A stretch of DNA of 64,000 nt from Eutrigla gurnardus (taxonomy: Eukaryota; Chordata; Actinopteri; Perciformes; Triglidae): contig OY741285.1 in assembly GCA_963514095.1 (NCBI GenBank), forward strand, positions 15,579,320-15,643,319, read 5' to 3'. The notes beneath the pieces are model-generated. The model saw nothing but the letters and a program-made list of their open reading frames with translations. It was not told the origin of the DNA and did no database searches. Shown here piece by piece: positions 12,116 through 27,100 of the stretch (its first letter is position 1; each line of letters begins with the position of its first letter). Both the position numbers and the translations under genes were made by a program.

Positions 12116-15100
12116 GTAAGTAAAAGTGTCCTTGCCCCCTGAGACGAGCTTATTTATAGCTGTACACATGATTCTGCAGTATTAAAGTATTCACTGCTGA
12201 GGCCAATTGGGGGATTATTGCAGCATTCATGTGGGGGGAAAAGGTTTCCTAGTAACCATTCCCAATGAGATTCATCTAAAGTTGACTATATTGTTCTGTT
12301 ACACTTTCCCCTTGCACAAGTTACTAGCATTACTCTCATTACACCCTCTCCATGGTGCTCTGAGCTCTTCAACTCTCCTGTGAAAGTCCCTGTGATTCTA
12401 GGCCCTGCAATATGCTACTCAGTCCTAGCAGGTGCTAATGACGATTATAACTGCCTGGTCCGCCTCAGTAGCGCTTGGATCAAACTCCAGGGAGGGGTGG
12501 AGATACCGTTCAGCCAGAGAGCATGTGTAGTCGTGTGGGTGGTACCAACCTGTAGGGAACGCACAGGCTGGATTGCACTGTAAAACAATCTCTCGTCATA
12601 CAGTGCTTCCTGCTGAGTGAGACCGAGGCTGAAACTGAACGTTCTGTTTATCTGCAGAGCGAACAAGTGAGCGCCCACAGAGCCGATGAATGTTTTGGTT
12701 TAAAACTGAAAGCAAGGAACTGAAAGCAAGGAGGAAACGTAGAGTTGTGGTGGTTTTTGCAGAACATGTGGGGTTTTGTGTTTTCACTTGCTGCCTGTTG
12801 TGATGCCAGGTTTGCTTCAACGGAGCTTGCAAATGTATTCCATGGGAAGTTCACACAAGAGACGTAATTTCTGTGTCATTAGTGGTTGGAAGGAGGGGGG
12901 AGGGGGGGGGGGGGGATACAGCAGATGGGTCAGCAGTGTTAATGGACTTACTGACCTGTGTAGGATTGGGTTGATTATTGACAACAAAGCTGAAAACACT
13001 GATTTTTATTATCCTCTCCTCTTTTGGCTTTTGACCATTGACCTAAATATTTTCATAACCTAACAGGAAGCGCGCACATGCGTGTGTGTGTTGTGTGCCT
13101 GAAAAGAAGAAAAAATACATGTATTCATAATCAATGGACCTCATTATAGGTCAAAGGAGGTGTTCTGGCAGTTAATGTGCATATTTATAGCATGCCGTTT
13201 TCAAGGAGAATGGACAGTGAGCCACTTTTATGTGGCGAGGAGGTGCAGTCGTCATGATGTGTACATCGGAGGTAGTAAACATGATTGTTTTGAGTTGTAA
13301 AATTACCAATGTTAATTTTGTTTTAGAACTAAACTACTACGCCACTTTAACAAATGGACAGTGACCTAACTAACACTGTTAAGATATAGAAGTAATATGT
13401 AGATAACAAAAGATAAATGTTGCAATGAGGAAGTTTGATGATCTCATTATGTTAGTCCTGGCAGCTGGGCAATGTACTTGACCTTAAGGTAACACAATAG
13501 CATGACTGCATTGAAATGAAAAGTCCTTTTTTTTTTACTGTTTACTAATGATACTGAGATGTATCATTTACCGCCACACCAAGAAAAGATAGTTATAAGT
13601 AGTTATATGTAAGTTATAGCTGGGGGGGGGGGGGGGGGGTTGAAAATGGAAACCCTTGGAAGTTGTAGGTGCTTTCCACCATAAGTAAATCTTCTTGAGG
13701 CTTCTTTGTTTGTCAGGGTTTTCAATAAGCACCAGCTGTCGGCCATTCATTAACAAGTATCCAGCCGACTACTTAAACATTAAATTATGTTAACTAGTCA
13801 GTGAGATGTGAGCTGCTCTCACTGAATCTGCTGCACTGACCCAAAAATACATTCTGAGATTAGCTCAGCTACAAACACGGCTAACTGCAGAGCGACAAGG
13901 AGTGCGATTACTGATGGTGGCACGTATTCAATGAGCGTTTGAATTCCGATTAGCTTGTGGTTTCAAAACAACGATGAAAGGTGAACTTTTGCTCGTCTTG
14001 CATATTTACATGACGCTTCAACCGCAAGCCAAGTTGCTGTGCATCATATACTTATTTCTGCATACAACGGCGGCCTCGTTCAAACAACTACCAGCTTTAT
14101 ATCTTCAGATTTACGTTCTCAGCACGTTAAATGCTCCGGTGGTGCGTTGCCTAGTAACACGTCCTCAAAACGTCGACATAAACAAACACGAGGTACGCAC
14201 AGTACCTCGTGTTTGTTTATGTCGACGCATCTCCCACCTCGACTGAAATGTGATCTCTGTCTTCTGGCCTCGGTTTGCTCATTTTGCGCACCGGCCGACT
14301 GGACACTTGCCGATACGTTAATAAATAAACACTATCATTTTAATCACTTGTCATTATTGTTGCTTATTAATAATAAAAGGCACATTGGATTTAGTGCCGT
14401 GACGCCATCGGCACAGGCCGCTGATGTTTTTAATTTTCCAGAAAGTGGACAAATGCCAGTTCAACCGGTTTGTGCATAAATTAATCCGGTTTAGCCCGTA
14501 CACCGAACCGAATCGGTGAAACCGGATATCGGCCCAACCCTAATGCCACACTAAGGAAAATTCGGTAAAAGGCTGCATTGATTATATGCTGTCAAGGTGT
14601 CCATGAATGGGGGATCGATTCATAGTTGAGTGTAGGCGTTAACCCATTGTTGTATGTCAGTACAGATGATTGTGTTTTATATTAGCAAGCTGCGTGTGTG
14701 CGCGTTTACTATTTATGCTCTCATGAAAACAACCAGCCCTGTTTGGTTGCCGAGCTTAATTATAGATGTTTGTAGCCTTTAAACAGCTAATTTAGTACGA
14801 CCTACATGTAGTTCCATGCATGAGAAAGCATCTGAAGGATGCTGTGGTTTTATTCAGCTTCACCAGCAGGAATAAGGCAGCTTCCCCAGTACAATAGTGT
14901 TATGACTCCTGCCTAACTCATTTCAGTTATCGCTGCATATTAATCAAATCTTGACTAAGCTCCCTCTAATGTCCTTAAACAACCAGGAAAAATTACCAAT
15001 CCATTTTTTTCTACTCAGCTACAGTTAATTTGTTCCAGCAAACGAGGGCTGCCGTGATTAATCACCGTAATCAATGACGTTGACGTCAATATTTTAAATC

Positions 15101-18100
15101 ATTTAAATGCATTTGTGAAAAAAAATCTTTTGTCCTTGGAGCTGCTAAATACTCTCAAAGCCATAATGTCGTCTGCTTGCTACCTTACAAATTCAGCTGA
15201 ACAAGTGTTTGAAGAGAAAATGGTTGATTTCCAGGCCCCAGTGCAGGACTCCTGCTCTCCTGCTCAGGACACACTGGCAAAGTCCTCCAGGTGACTGTTG
15301 GCAAAAGTCTGAGCTAAGCTCATGTTGAGGCCAACGCACCACAGAAGGACTTTGTCAGCGGTTAACTGGTGGACTTTGTTCTGAGCACGGAGGAAGACCC
15401 GGGACACAGGGCTGGTTTTGACGATTTATGCTGCCTCGTTTAATAATGTTAGTCTATTGATTACAATCAGGACTATGTGTACTGTAAGAATATGTGGAGC
15501 ATATTCAGCTTTTAGCAGTGGGAAGGTAATTTGGTATTACTAGAGTAGGGAAGATATTGGGATTTTAAGTTGATCGTGGTGAATTTCCATTATCAGAATC
15601 ATCATAAATATGGTTTTATAAAGCAGTAGATTACCAGATGACTTGTGATAAATATAGTTTTACGGTATGTATATTCGCTACATTTACATTTCCTGTGTCA
15701 GCCTGGTTTCCTTTAAATTCAGACGCAGATTAGAACATAACTAGGCTGCATGTTGTTTTCTGTAGCAGTGATGTTTATAACAGCAAAGTCACTATATAAA
15801 CTCTATCTCAGATCTAAGATGTCAATAAAATAAGTATTATTCTTGCGTGAAGATTATAAAGAATGAAGAGCACAGCCATCAGTCAGGTTCAGTTATTGGT
15901 GCTCTCTTCTGTCGTCCTCCCTCTGCTGATGAATGGCTGCCTGTAGGTCCCGCTGGTAGAGGGAGGAGAGGCTGCTTTGTCTCCAGCAGCAGCTTAGTTT
16001 TAAGACAAATTGTAAGATACTTGGCAAACTAAGCAAAACAGTTGGACTACATGCAGAAAGCTTGTGTAGCCATGTGTAAAGTGACACCTTTACTTTATGA
16101 ATTTAATAAAAAATAATAACGCAGAAACTCCATTAGTATGCACCAAGACAGCAACAACTTTATTACTTGTATGTTGTGGACAACAATGCGTCACTGCTTC
16201 ACTCCTTCCATTCCACCCATCACAATAAAATCCTCTGGCATGTACATGGGATCATTCTTTACTAGAGAGGACCGTTCTCCAAGAGGCATCTCAACGAACT
16301 AGCTTACACTTGTCCGCTACGTTTCGAGCTAGCGCTGGGCGTTTGTTTAAACATATCAACAGTGGATAATAGGGGTGGTACAGTAAGAAAACAAAATGCA
16401 AAATATAAATGTGCTAGTTGTTTATTACTTTTGTGCTTTTAACAGTAGGAACATGCACTGGAGCTAGAATGCTACTCAAAATTATAAATACAAGTATTTA
16501 AAATATTTATTTAAAAAATAAAAATAAATAAAAATAACAGACTGTTTCTTTAAAAAAAATTATCCATCTGATGTGCAAAATTGAACAGTTGCAACACTAA
16601 ATAGTTTCAAGTTGTTGCTCAGATTAAATAACATGAATAAGGCTCAGACTGTTTTTTTAAAAACAAATCTTTTCTCCATCTGATGTGCAAAATTGAACAG
16701 GGCAGGGAGAGGCTGTTTAAATGCGGTGGGGAGCTGTGTTTGCACTAAAGGCGGGTCCACACCGGACCGAAAATCGGCGTCTTTGAGAGAGTCGGCGTCC
16801 GTGAAATGAGTCTCCTTGGTGTGGTCGCTCGAATCGGCCCACGTCGGCGTTCATTTCAGCCGATTCAAATGTGTAATCCGCCATTCGAGTCGGCCATATT
16901 AAGTAGCCCGACTTCATTTACCGACGCGAGTCGGGCAGTCGGTGCGGTGTGGACCCGCCTTAACGCTACGCTCGTCTTTCTCCTCGTTGTAGCGATGTTC
17001 ACGTGGGGTGGTGCCGTTTCAAATGCGTCAACAGGTTTGACGTGTTGCCAGAAACATACCCGACCTCACATGAACAATGTCGGCAAACCGCTTTGCCGAA
17101 GTGTTCCCAAACGGGAGACCTTAATGTCGCGGGAGGGTCCTCCAACTCTGGCTTGTTGCCAACGCTAGCGGCATTAGCCATGACGTCCGCTACTACTGCT
17201 GTTTATTGTGTCACGGTGTGCGCAACTGCGCATGTGCGGCTGCAGCACGCTCCACAAATGCGGTCCTCTACTTAATATGTCCGTATGGAAACTCGTTCGG
17301 TACGCCTCCGTTCCGAACCGAGCACCCCGTACCGAAACGGTTCAATACAAATACATGTACCGTTACACCCCTAGTGGATAAGAGACCTCAATCACCCCTT
17401 TTAATCGTCGATATGAGATCCAAGTATTACATGTTACAGGGTTGAGTTTTACTTCAATTTTTGCAAATAAGAAACCTCCAAAACATCTGACAAATTGTTG
17501 CTTTGTACACCTCATTGATGAAGCTGGAGTTTATCTGTTCAACAACTACAGCACTTTGCTAGCGTGTTCAATGACGACTTTTAACATTTTGTACCTGATG
17601 GAAAAATCAAATCTGCCAGACCAGGTGTATTACGGTATTTTGGCCTGTATATTTGAATATAATTATCAGTAACTACATCTGAATTACGATGTGTATTTAG
17701 CATATGTTGATTGTTTTTGGTCATGACCCATAATATGAAGAACACGCAAGTGTTGGGAGGCATTTCATTAATTTGATAATTTAGTTGGCTGATTAACTAA
17801 TCATAATATTTAGATGCTGACCCACATATGTTAAGCAACCCAATGTCACCTTTCACTCAAAAATAACCAGACCTGCACGTGCTTGACAACTGGTCCAGCC
17901 ATGATTTATAAGAGCACAACACTTTTATTTTCATGGCTTGTATTACTTGCTACATAATTCAGCAAAAACTATGCAATTTGAGCAGGTTTGCAAATTTTTG
18001 CCAAGTGGAAGCACGCTTAAACCCAAGAATCCTCTGTGCCGTGAGTGAAGCCTGCATTGGAAATATAAAACTGCTCATCTGTAATGCCTCTATAAGCAGC

Positions 18101-21100
18101 CATCTGATGCACATTGTATAATAATCCTTGTACAGCAGGTAAAAAAACTGGTTCTCAGCCAGCCAACCTTCCCTCATTGTGAACACGTTAGTCTAAGGAA
18201 TTAGGGTGTGTGTGTGTGTGTGTGTGTGTGCGCATGTGTGTATAACCATAATGCCATATTTTCATTTTGTCCTGGTTGCCAATTAATGTCTTACAGCACA
18301 ACACCGGTCAACACCACAGACTGTATAATGCCGTCTTGAGGCAGCAACACCTCAATTATTTAACGTCAGCCGAGTTGGCAGCAGTGTGGAAAATAACCTA
18401 TTCGAGCTGCTTGTTTGGATGCAGTGCGTCGCTTACAACTAATCCTGTCATCCCTGTCTATACTGTAGACGTGGTTTCCCGTATCTCAGAGGATTGAGGG
18501 CCAGCCAACATCTGTTGTTGTGCTTATGCTGCAGGGCCTTTCTGCCCAAGCCAGAGTGTGTGTGTGTATGTGTCTGTCTGTGAATGTGACGTCCACAATG
18601 GCCTCTAGCAGGGTGTGTGTGCTGCCGGATTCAGACAGAATGATGAGGGCCGCCTTTACACTAGCTGCAAAATGACAGACGGTTAATGCACGAGAGTTGC
18701 ATATTCATGGGACGTCTGTTCGTTTAGCCATGTTACGTGGAGCACGGCTTGTTCCCTGATAAGGAGCGAGTGGGCACCGTTCCTTGTTTCTGAGGCAACA
18801 ATAATGCTCATCAGGAAATCTTACATAATCCATCACAGACAGGACCGTGAAAATGTTGAGAATTATGTTTTTATCTGACCGGCACTAAAAGGTTTGCAGT
18901 TGATAAAGACATGGCTGGATGATCCACAGTCCGTGTTGTTTGTATGACAGTAAAAATGTCTGTCTGCCTGCTGCTCGTGAATAAGGGTAACTAGGTTGGC
19001 TGTGACTACAGCATGCCTTTCATGCTTATGGCTCAGCATTACTCTGCAGTCTAGTGTGGCTTGGCTATGTTTTCCCCTCTTTTCCTCTCTTATTTATGTA
19101 TATATGTGAGCGCCTGTATAGGTTTCTGTCCTGTTTGACACATCTGGATGTGTTTAGCTCGGCCCAAGTTCCTCAACACGAACCCACAGGCGTTACATAA
19201 CCCCCCTCTTTTATGTAATGACTGCTGCAGCTCTCTGGCTGAATTTGCCCTCTCTAGTTTTTCCTGCCCCACACCCTGTCGGCCTGCCTCGCTCTCGATC
19301 CCGGCTCCCGAGCAGTTTCTTCCTGTAAGAGATGAGTTTCACCAGCTGTCCTGTGAGTTAGAAACCTGGAAAAAGAAAGCCCCCTTTGAGTCTCTTGAAA
19401 TGTTTCAGTTTCTGGATAATTTTCAGCTCTTTTGAATGTGCTTTGAAAATCCCTGACTCTAGAGAACAAAGAAATTAAAATGACAACTGCTGCTTTGATT
19501 TCCCTTGTTCTTGTTAAGAAGCGTGAGTGACGACTGAATTGTTTGTGAAGTATACTTGAAAGTGGTATTTTCATTTCATATGGAAAGGTAAAATGTGAGG
19601 AGGCTTCTGTTTTTCATCTCTTCCTAATAGTGTTCCTGGCAGATGTTCATGTTTTCAAATATGAATATGGGTGTGATATAGGGCCAATACTAACGACTTA
19701 TTCAAATTGATTAATCCATTTTTTAATTTAATATTTGGTGAATTTATCGGAAAGATTTTGCTGTAAAATAGTATTGTATAATACAGCACAAAACAAGGTA
19801 TGCTAAGCCTGAAATCATAAAGAGAATCTGTTTTAAGATAATCAGAATATGCTCCCCATATTATCACAGTTAATTTTACCCATTTGTAGTCAACATTTAT
19901 AATCTAGCATGTTTCCTTAAGGCAGCAAAAATCATCATAATACCAGCTCAGTGTTGCTGCATCTGCGTGTTGGCGTCTTTTGTGGTTGCCTCTAGAAACA
20001 AGATAACTTGCTGGTGGAAGTCTAACATGGGCCCAGTCAGGGCTGGCATGATCAAGTGATTGTTTTTTTTTTTACCCATGATTGGAGTTAATAGCCCCTT
20101 TTGCACAGCTTGTGCAAGATGGGATCTTTGCACCGGTATTTTGCCTTGTTGCTCTGTATGAAAGGTACAGAGGTGGAAGTGGGGGAAGTGTTAAACATCA
20201 GCCGTATCTGAAATCACACACTGATCACACTGAACCTGTTCGTTTCAGGGTGAAAAGACAAAGCCGGTGTAACCACCAATCTGCAGACTCTCTGTGTGAA
20301 ACTAATATTGAATATCTTTAATCTTGATACAAAGTTTCCATCATAATCTAGGTAATTGACCCTTAGCCCAAATTAAGCCAACATTTTAATACCAATACAG
20401 TTTAGATTAGGTGTCTGCCAGCCAAATAACTACATTTGGAAAACTATTGTGATGATTTGTAGAGTGAGTATTGGAGGTTCAGAGACCCTTACCTCCATCT
20501 GGATTTGTTGTGTTGAGTTGTGGCACACAATATTGAAAGAAGAAAAACGGGACAAGGCTGCACTTCAAACCAGAATTTAAAACGATGTTTTTGTGCATTT
20601 AAAATGTCGGAGACAACTGAAGAGGGGTCCCGATCTGAGCAGAAGGCGTGAGACGGATCTGAGTGGGATGGCTGCATGATTGTTCTGTTTAGAAGCAGCT
20701 TTATTCACAACCTCCTGTGTATTCATTGATATTTATTGTGGTCTGTTCCTACTGATCTCTGGTATTGTTGTGCATTGGTATTACAGAAAACAGGGATTTG
20801 GTTGGACAAAGATTTTTGAATTAGAACTTTAAATGTATTTTTTATTGATGGTCATAGACCTGAGTCAGGTTGATATGACTTTAAAGGTCCAGTGTGTAGT
20901 AGTTGGTGGCATTAACCTTGCATTGCTAACACTACTTTAGGAGCAAGGGAAGGCAGACGGCGGCTAACCGGTGTTTACTTTGTCAGTATTGGGCTACTGT
21001 ACTGTAGCGTGGCGGTGCAACATGGGAGACTCAACACTGTGAGGAGGACCTGCTCCCTGTGTAGTGTAGTGTGGGATATGGTGTAATGGGTAATGGTCAC

Positions 21101-24100
21101 ATGTGAGTACTTAGTTCTCTGAGTACTTCTCTGAGACCTCCATATACGACTTGCATGTATGCGCTCTACTGAGGTGTTCATAGTGCTGTTGAGTGCTGAT
21201 AATGAGCATGAAAAGGACAGATAATCATTTTATTGTGCAATTACATTCTACATGTAGCATAATACAAGTATCAACCAAATAGGGAGTTAATCTCCTTCAA
21301 TTGTGTGTCCATATGGAGAGGAAGTCCCCCCCTCCCTACTATTAACAAGCATACAATGAAGAAAAGGAGGGCAGAAACATGTTGAAATTGTTGACAAGAT
21401 GCTGTTGATTTGCCATATAAATGGTGATAGAAATATGTGATTGTGTGCCTTTTTCACTTCTAGCACAACATGAAAAGAGTTGTGACTGAACGGCACCTAA
21501 AATTGTTTCTCTCAGCCTGAAGGAACATCCCACGTGTCTTCTGTTCATGGTAAATTTCCAGTGGAAAGGTAGATGGGTCAGCCTGCTCAGTGGCCAGCTC
21601 CGCCTGAAGGCCTGCTGGGTTTTTTTTTTGGTTTTTTTTGTGGAGAGCCGGGCCACGTGCATCGAGCAGCCGTGTTGGTTTTGGTGGGAACAGTATGGTA
21701 CAGGGGTGCACCAGCACCATACAACATATGCGCTGCATCCAGAGAAGCACCACAATGGACAATGTGCTGACAGCTAGAAAACGACTGCTGTAGTGATTGC
21801 TGCTGGTGCTTTGTGTGTGGGAGTCGAGGGGGAGGAAAATATGTCCTGGTTAAAGGGGGGAGGGGGGCTGCTCACAGACCCCTCCTCCTCATCCTCCTTC
21901 ATCACTCTGATGATTAAGGTCATTGCACTTATAATGGCCTCTGTGTTTATTTTTTACGAAACAACAGTTTTAGCTCTTCCTGCTTCCACTTCACTATGAT
22001 CTGCACTTGTGGTTGCCAGCTCTTTTCCATTGAACTCAATATGTTTTCTAGTCTTCACTTGGCATGTCAAGTTTGAGGCCACATTCACAGTGATACGTTT
22101 TCCTTTCACTCTTTGCACATGAGCAGTTTATAACCTATTCAGAAATAGTCTATAATAACGCCTGAAAACCAATATCACATTCACGTTTACTGTGCATCCC
22201 GCCTAGAAACGGCAAGAAGATTTGTCTCCTCGGCAGTGGGTTGCTAATTTACAGAAAATACGATTGGAATTGTACTCACTGTAATAACACACCTAAACAA
22301 TGACAAATTTAGTGGGGGGGAAAGTTGTATTTTTCCAACACAGTTACAAGGTTGGTTTCTGTAGCCTAACTTAGGCGCGATGATTTAGTCAAGATAAGTC
22401 TCGTTTCCCCTCTGTTTCGTTGTAGCTGTGCCAAGACGCTGGAAGTCGCCATGGAGAGCATTGTTTACGCTTTGTTCGTTTACAGTTCCTTTCTCGACTT
22501 AACAATAGCTGTGCAGAACAAAACGAGCACAGATGACCAAAACCCATCATTTTATATCCATCGCCGCAAACCGGGCCTTCAAACGTCCATTCGGTATGGC
22601 TGGCGGTTGCTCAAATAATAGCTTTTCCACCTGCACATGCAGACAGCAGTAGCATTATAATGTGCAGCATTCAACTGCACAACAGCTGCTAATATAGAAG
22701 ACAAGGTCAGTTGTTATCCATGTTGAAATAAACTATGGAAGTCGTACAAATCACGGCTGATGTTGTTCCTCACAAGTGTCACGTGATGGTCATGGCGTGT
22801 CCTTGCCTGATTCTTCACGTCCCTGACTCGTTATCAGGTCTTGGCAGTGGTGAAAGTGCATGACTTTCACTTGTAAAAGAGTATTTCTTCACTGTGGTTT
22901 TGCTATTTTACCTAAAGGCAGAATTATTTGGATTTTCCTTGTAGACCTCGTACAAAAAGAATCCGTCTTTGTCTATATCTGCCAAGACTCTGCCCTCGGC
23001 CTGGGCTTTGTCTTTTCTCTTCATTTTGCTATATTTGTGACCTTCCCGGGCGTCAACCTCCTATAAAAACATAGCAACCAGGGGCCAGATCGTAAGCATG
23101 ATCCTTCTGGAGTCCTTTTTGTGACTTTAGTAGATGTTACTTTCCTTTGTTCAGGCTAACGCATGCTGAGACGTCTTCTATATGAGGAAGAGCTGGAATC
23201 TGCTTGAGATCATTTTCCAGTTTACCCTGAGGGGCATCACACTTGGCCTATCCTCCCTTTAGGTAGTTCAGCCTTCCCATCACCACTTGGCGAATCATGG
23301 CAAACAGGCTCGAGAGTTTGTGCAGTAGATTGTGTAATACACATTTGCGCGGTGTTTTGAGACGAGTCTCCGTGGGGGACTCTCTGATGCAAATGGATTG
23401 CCAGTACATTGATTTGATGCACCAGCGATGGGCGTGTTCAGGAGCGATGCAGTGTTTTGTGAACATTCACCACCACCCAGTGTGTAAGAGCGTTTAGTAG
23501 CAATAAAAATTGCTATTAGCAGGTGACACTGCAGCTGTATTTTCTGTGCTGTCCTAGATGCTGCGTTGTAGTGAACAGGCCACAGATTGCTAAACGCTGC
23601 TTAGTGAAGGGAGGAATCAAGACATCTTTCATTTTACTGATTGTTGGCTGATGTTTGCATCAAAGCCACAATAACTCTCCTTCCGCTCAGCTCCACAATA
23701 AGACAGGATGACTGGTTGGATTATTGGTTATCCCAATGTCTGCCGCACTGTTCCCTGACCCAGCCCCACCCCCTCCAGCACCCTGCGGCCTGTAGATTGC
23801 TTTTAAAGCCCGTCTGTTCCTCTTCAGGCTGCCAGAGCTTTCCCAGTCCTTGTTGCCCCCCCTTTTTACTCCCCTTCCCGTCTCTCCTCGCTCTCCCAGC
23901 AGTAGCATTTTCTCGACTTCCTCCATCCTGCTGGAGCTCAGAAAATTGAAAACAGAGACGGGTGTGGGGAGGAGAACGCGCAGAGGAGTGCAAGGTCTAT
24001 CTTTGTCTGCCATCTGAGTCATTTTTTTTTTCATTGTTCAGCCATGGTCGCTGCAGCCTGTATTTTGATGAAACGGCGCCCTCCGTGGCTGCTGCTGCAC

Positions 24101-27100
24101 AGTGCAAGAGCAGACATTTTCCTCTCATGTCCGCCTTTGAAATGCCCATTCTGTGTGTCATACTGGTAAAATGGAGTTCTCTGCTCTCGGCTGGTATTCA
24201 CTGTTTGCCATGAAGTAAATCATTGCAATGAAAAGCCCCATTTTTGTTTTTCTCCCAAACTTGTGATGCATGCCCTCGTTGTGTTGTGTCTTTTGGTGTG
24301 AAGGATTTTCCCAGGGTGCTTACAGTTGCAATTGCTGGAAGCTTTGTGTTATGCTGATTCACTGACCTCTACAGTCTGACAGGGGAAATGCTCAGAGACT
24401 CACTAGATAATGTGCTCTAAATGATCAGTTTGAGTATTATGTTAATATTTCACTGTATGTTGTTTGATAGGATGATTCAAAGTCTTTACCATTTTGAGAA
24501 AACAAATATACTGAAATTGTGCCTGCAACTGAGGTTCAATTTAATTATATATTAATCAAATGATTTTCTTTAAAGTCAGACAACGGTGAAAAATGCCCAG
24601 GTCCATGTTGACCGTAAAATATTGTATGTTAATATTATTTGTTTTTATTTCTATATTTATTTGTTTTATTCTACCACCAGTCTAAAACCAAAGATATGCA
24701 CTCTATACATTAACGGAGAACATATTCACATTAAATAAAATGGTTGTTTTTTCTTTTATTAATTACTATTTGCTGAAACTGTGTAATTATACATCATTTT
24801 ATTTGTATGTGTTTTTATTTTAATGGTTAGGTTTTCTGTTGCAAATGTAATCCTTAATCTCACACCCCCTTTTCGACCCTCAGATGGAAGCGTGCAGAGA
24901 GCCGCTACACCGTGGAGAGAGCTGCCATCATCAGTCACTGGAACTGGCTTCAGGCCCACATCTCGGACTTGGAGTACCGCATCCGACAGCAGACGGACAT
25001 CTACAGACAGATCCGCGCCAGCAAGGTACGTTGTTCACTTTTGGGTTTAAATGTCCGTCCGTTTGTAAATTGTTAAATGGACTTGCATATTTACATCGCC
25101 AGTCCTCATGCCACTCGAAGGGCTTTGCACCACACATCAACATTCACCCATTTACACACACAATATTAGGCTGATGGTAGAAGCTGTCTTATGACATACG
25201 GACTGGAGGAAACGGGAATCTTCCAATTAGTGGACGAGCCGCTCTACCTCCTGAGCCACACAGCTGTCTATTAAAATGTCAGACTGTAATTTAACTATGA
25301 TGGCTTATGTGCAGAAAAACACTGAGTTGTCATATAAATATACTCGTACTTATATTTGTGGTGGAAGTATAACACTGAGGTGTTTCTTGTTTAGGGCTCA
25401 GTGGAGATGGGAGGTGTTTCCCCCAGCGGAGCGGCTGTAAGTGGGACAGACGTGAAGACGGAGCCTGTAAATACTCAGGTGAGTTGGAAGAGTGAGAGTT
25501 AACAGAAGCTTGTGTTCCTGTACAGCTGTGCTTGGGCCATATTCTGTCTCTTGGGGCTAAACCAATTTAATTTGTGACGGCTTATCAATTAAGATGCATT
25601 TTAACAGTTTAAAGTTTTTGAATCTGGCTTTCATGCATTCTCACCCAATCTCAGCTCCCCAGGATCTCCAGGAGTTTTTCTGTGATTATTGAGGCAGAAA
25701 TGATTTAATTTCTTTTTTGTCTTTTTTATTATTGGGTGATTACATTGTGGTAATTATTTAACAACTGCAAGGCCATGTGGGCCTTAATTTGAATGCATAA
25801 TAAATTATTTTAAGGCAAGAATTAGCCTCAAAAACGGCTTTAATTTCTGGCAAGAAAGGCATCCCGAACTAAATCTTTTATCTCCATAAAAAAATATTAC
25901 TAATAATATTACTATAAGTGTGAGGTCATGTCTGTATCTGCGGAGACCCCGTCCCCTGCCTGTATTTCCTCTTTACATCTTTCTTGGCTGTGTTCGGGGC
26001 TCTTCTAGGCACTTGGACCACATGTTGGGGGTCCAAGTCCCGGCCAAAGAGGAGGGTGTGCAGCTCGTTCTCATTCCTCAGTCAAACGTTTTGTCATGCC
26101 CACAGATCTAACACGGGCACAGAGAGACAGGATGAAACCTTCGGTGCATTCATTCAAAAGTGTTAATGCATTTTATTTGTTAGTTTAAAGTCACTGCATC
26201 TCCCAGCCCATGACTTATAAATTCCCACAGCTAAGACATTACCTTCAGAAACATAAGAAATGTGATCATATTTCTTCATCCAAGATGGACGGACTATTTA
26301 TGTCACGGACAGAGGAGGAGTTAAAAAAAAAAATAAGGGATTATATCAAAAATGTATTATGCATTACAACACAAATCTAATCTGAATGAGGAATTTGATT
26401 GGGAGGTGAAAATGCGGTATTTTAACATTCTTAAAAAAATACCATTGTCTGAACTATGCTGGAGAGGTTGTAGATTGAATTTCTGGAAGATTGTCCTAAA
26501 GGAGTTAAACAGGCGTTTGGCATCCACACTTTTCATAGTGGTGTCTTCCTGATAAGACATTTATCTTCTGAGCAAATAAAGCTTTTATTTTTTTTTTCTA
26601 TTGCACCTGTTTTTTGTGGGGTTAATTCTACAGGGTGTTTCTTGATGAGGTTTGGAACAGACACGTTAAGAATGTAGCTCAAAGCAATTGTAAATGTATA
26701 AGGATCTCCTAATAATACATATATAATAAAAAAAAGTCACTGCCATGAAACAATCAGAAAATGCGGTTTTATTCTCCTCCTCTCATACCCTGTAGATCCC
26801 ATGACCACAGCTGCTCTCTCACTCTCTCTCATTCAAATTCTCACTCTTGCGGAGAGGAGAGGCAAATTTTGAGTGCAAGCGACTCCACATTATAAATGTA
26901 ATAGGCAGAGTGTTGGACGTCACATGGTAGGTGACTGTGAGCGGCTGACTGCTGTGTGCACTTACACGTTTATTCAGATACCTGATAATCAGGGAAACAT
27001 GTTCTCATTCAAGGCATCTGGTGGAAATTAAATGTGAAAATGTTCACAGGAACATTTCTGTATCTGTCCCTCCCAGTCTGAAAATGAACCAGACTTATAT

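Larger units (their letters stand above)
16370..17373. mobile_element. Short hAT-type transposon with intact 8-bp target duplication
   Basis: The 1,004-bp element is flanked by identical 8-bp copies of GTGGATAA at 16,362-16,369 and 17,374-17,381, the hallmark length for hAT insertions. The ends are imperfect inverted repeats: TAGGGGTGGTACAGTAAG on the left, and TAGGGGTGTAACGGTAC as the reverse complement of the right end. On the minus strand it retains only a BED-finger fragment, with no transposase catalytic region, so it is non-autonomous. A second transposon is nested inside it. Confidence 0.88.
12116..24883 (+). other. kansl1: kansl1 intron 2 (12.8 kb)
   Basis: The largest intron here has no supported exon. 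It holds G-runs at about 12,895-12,914 and 13,621-13,640, a perfect 26-bp hairpin at 14,171-14,227, a hAT-type end near 15,046, a complete short hAT with a nested MITE (16,370-17,373), a (GT)n tract at 18,206-18,232 and a MITE-like fragment near 20,880. Long stretches between 17.4 and 24.8 kb look unique and unstructured to me. Confidence 0.7.

Noticed and set aside
14171..14227. Hairpin as a rho-independent terminator or riboswitch
   Set aside because: Eukaryotic intron, no U-tract and no bacterial genes nearby.
14475..14545. End of a second hAT element (CGGATATCGGCCCAACCCTAA)
   Set aside because: The left end and target duplication could not be found, so no element was called.
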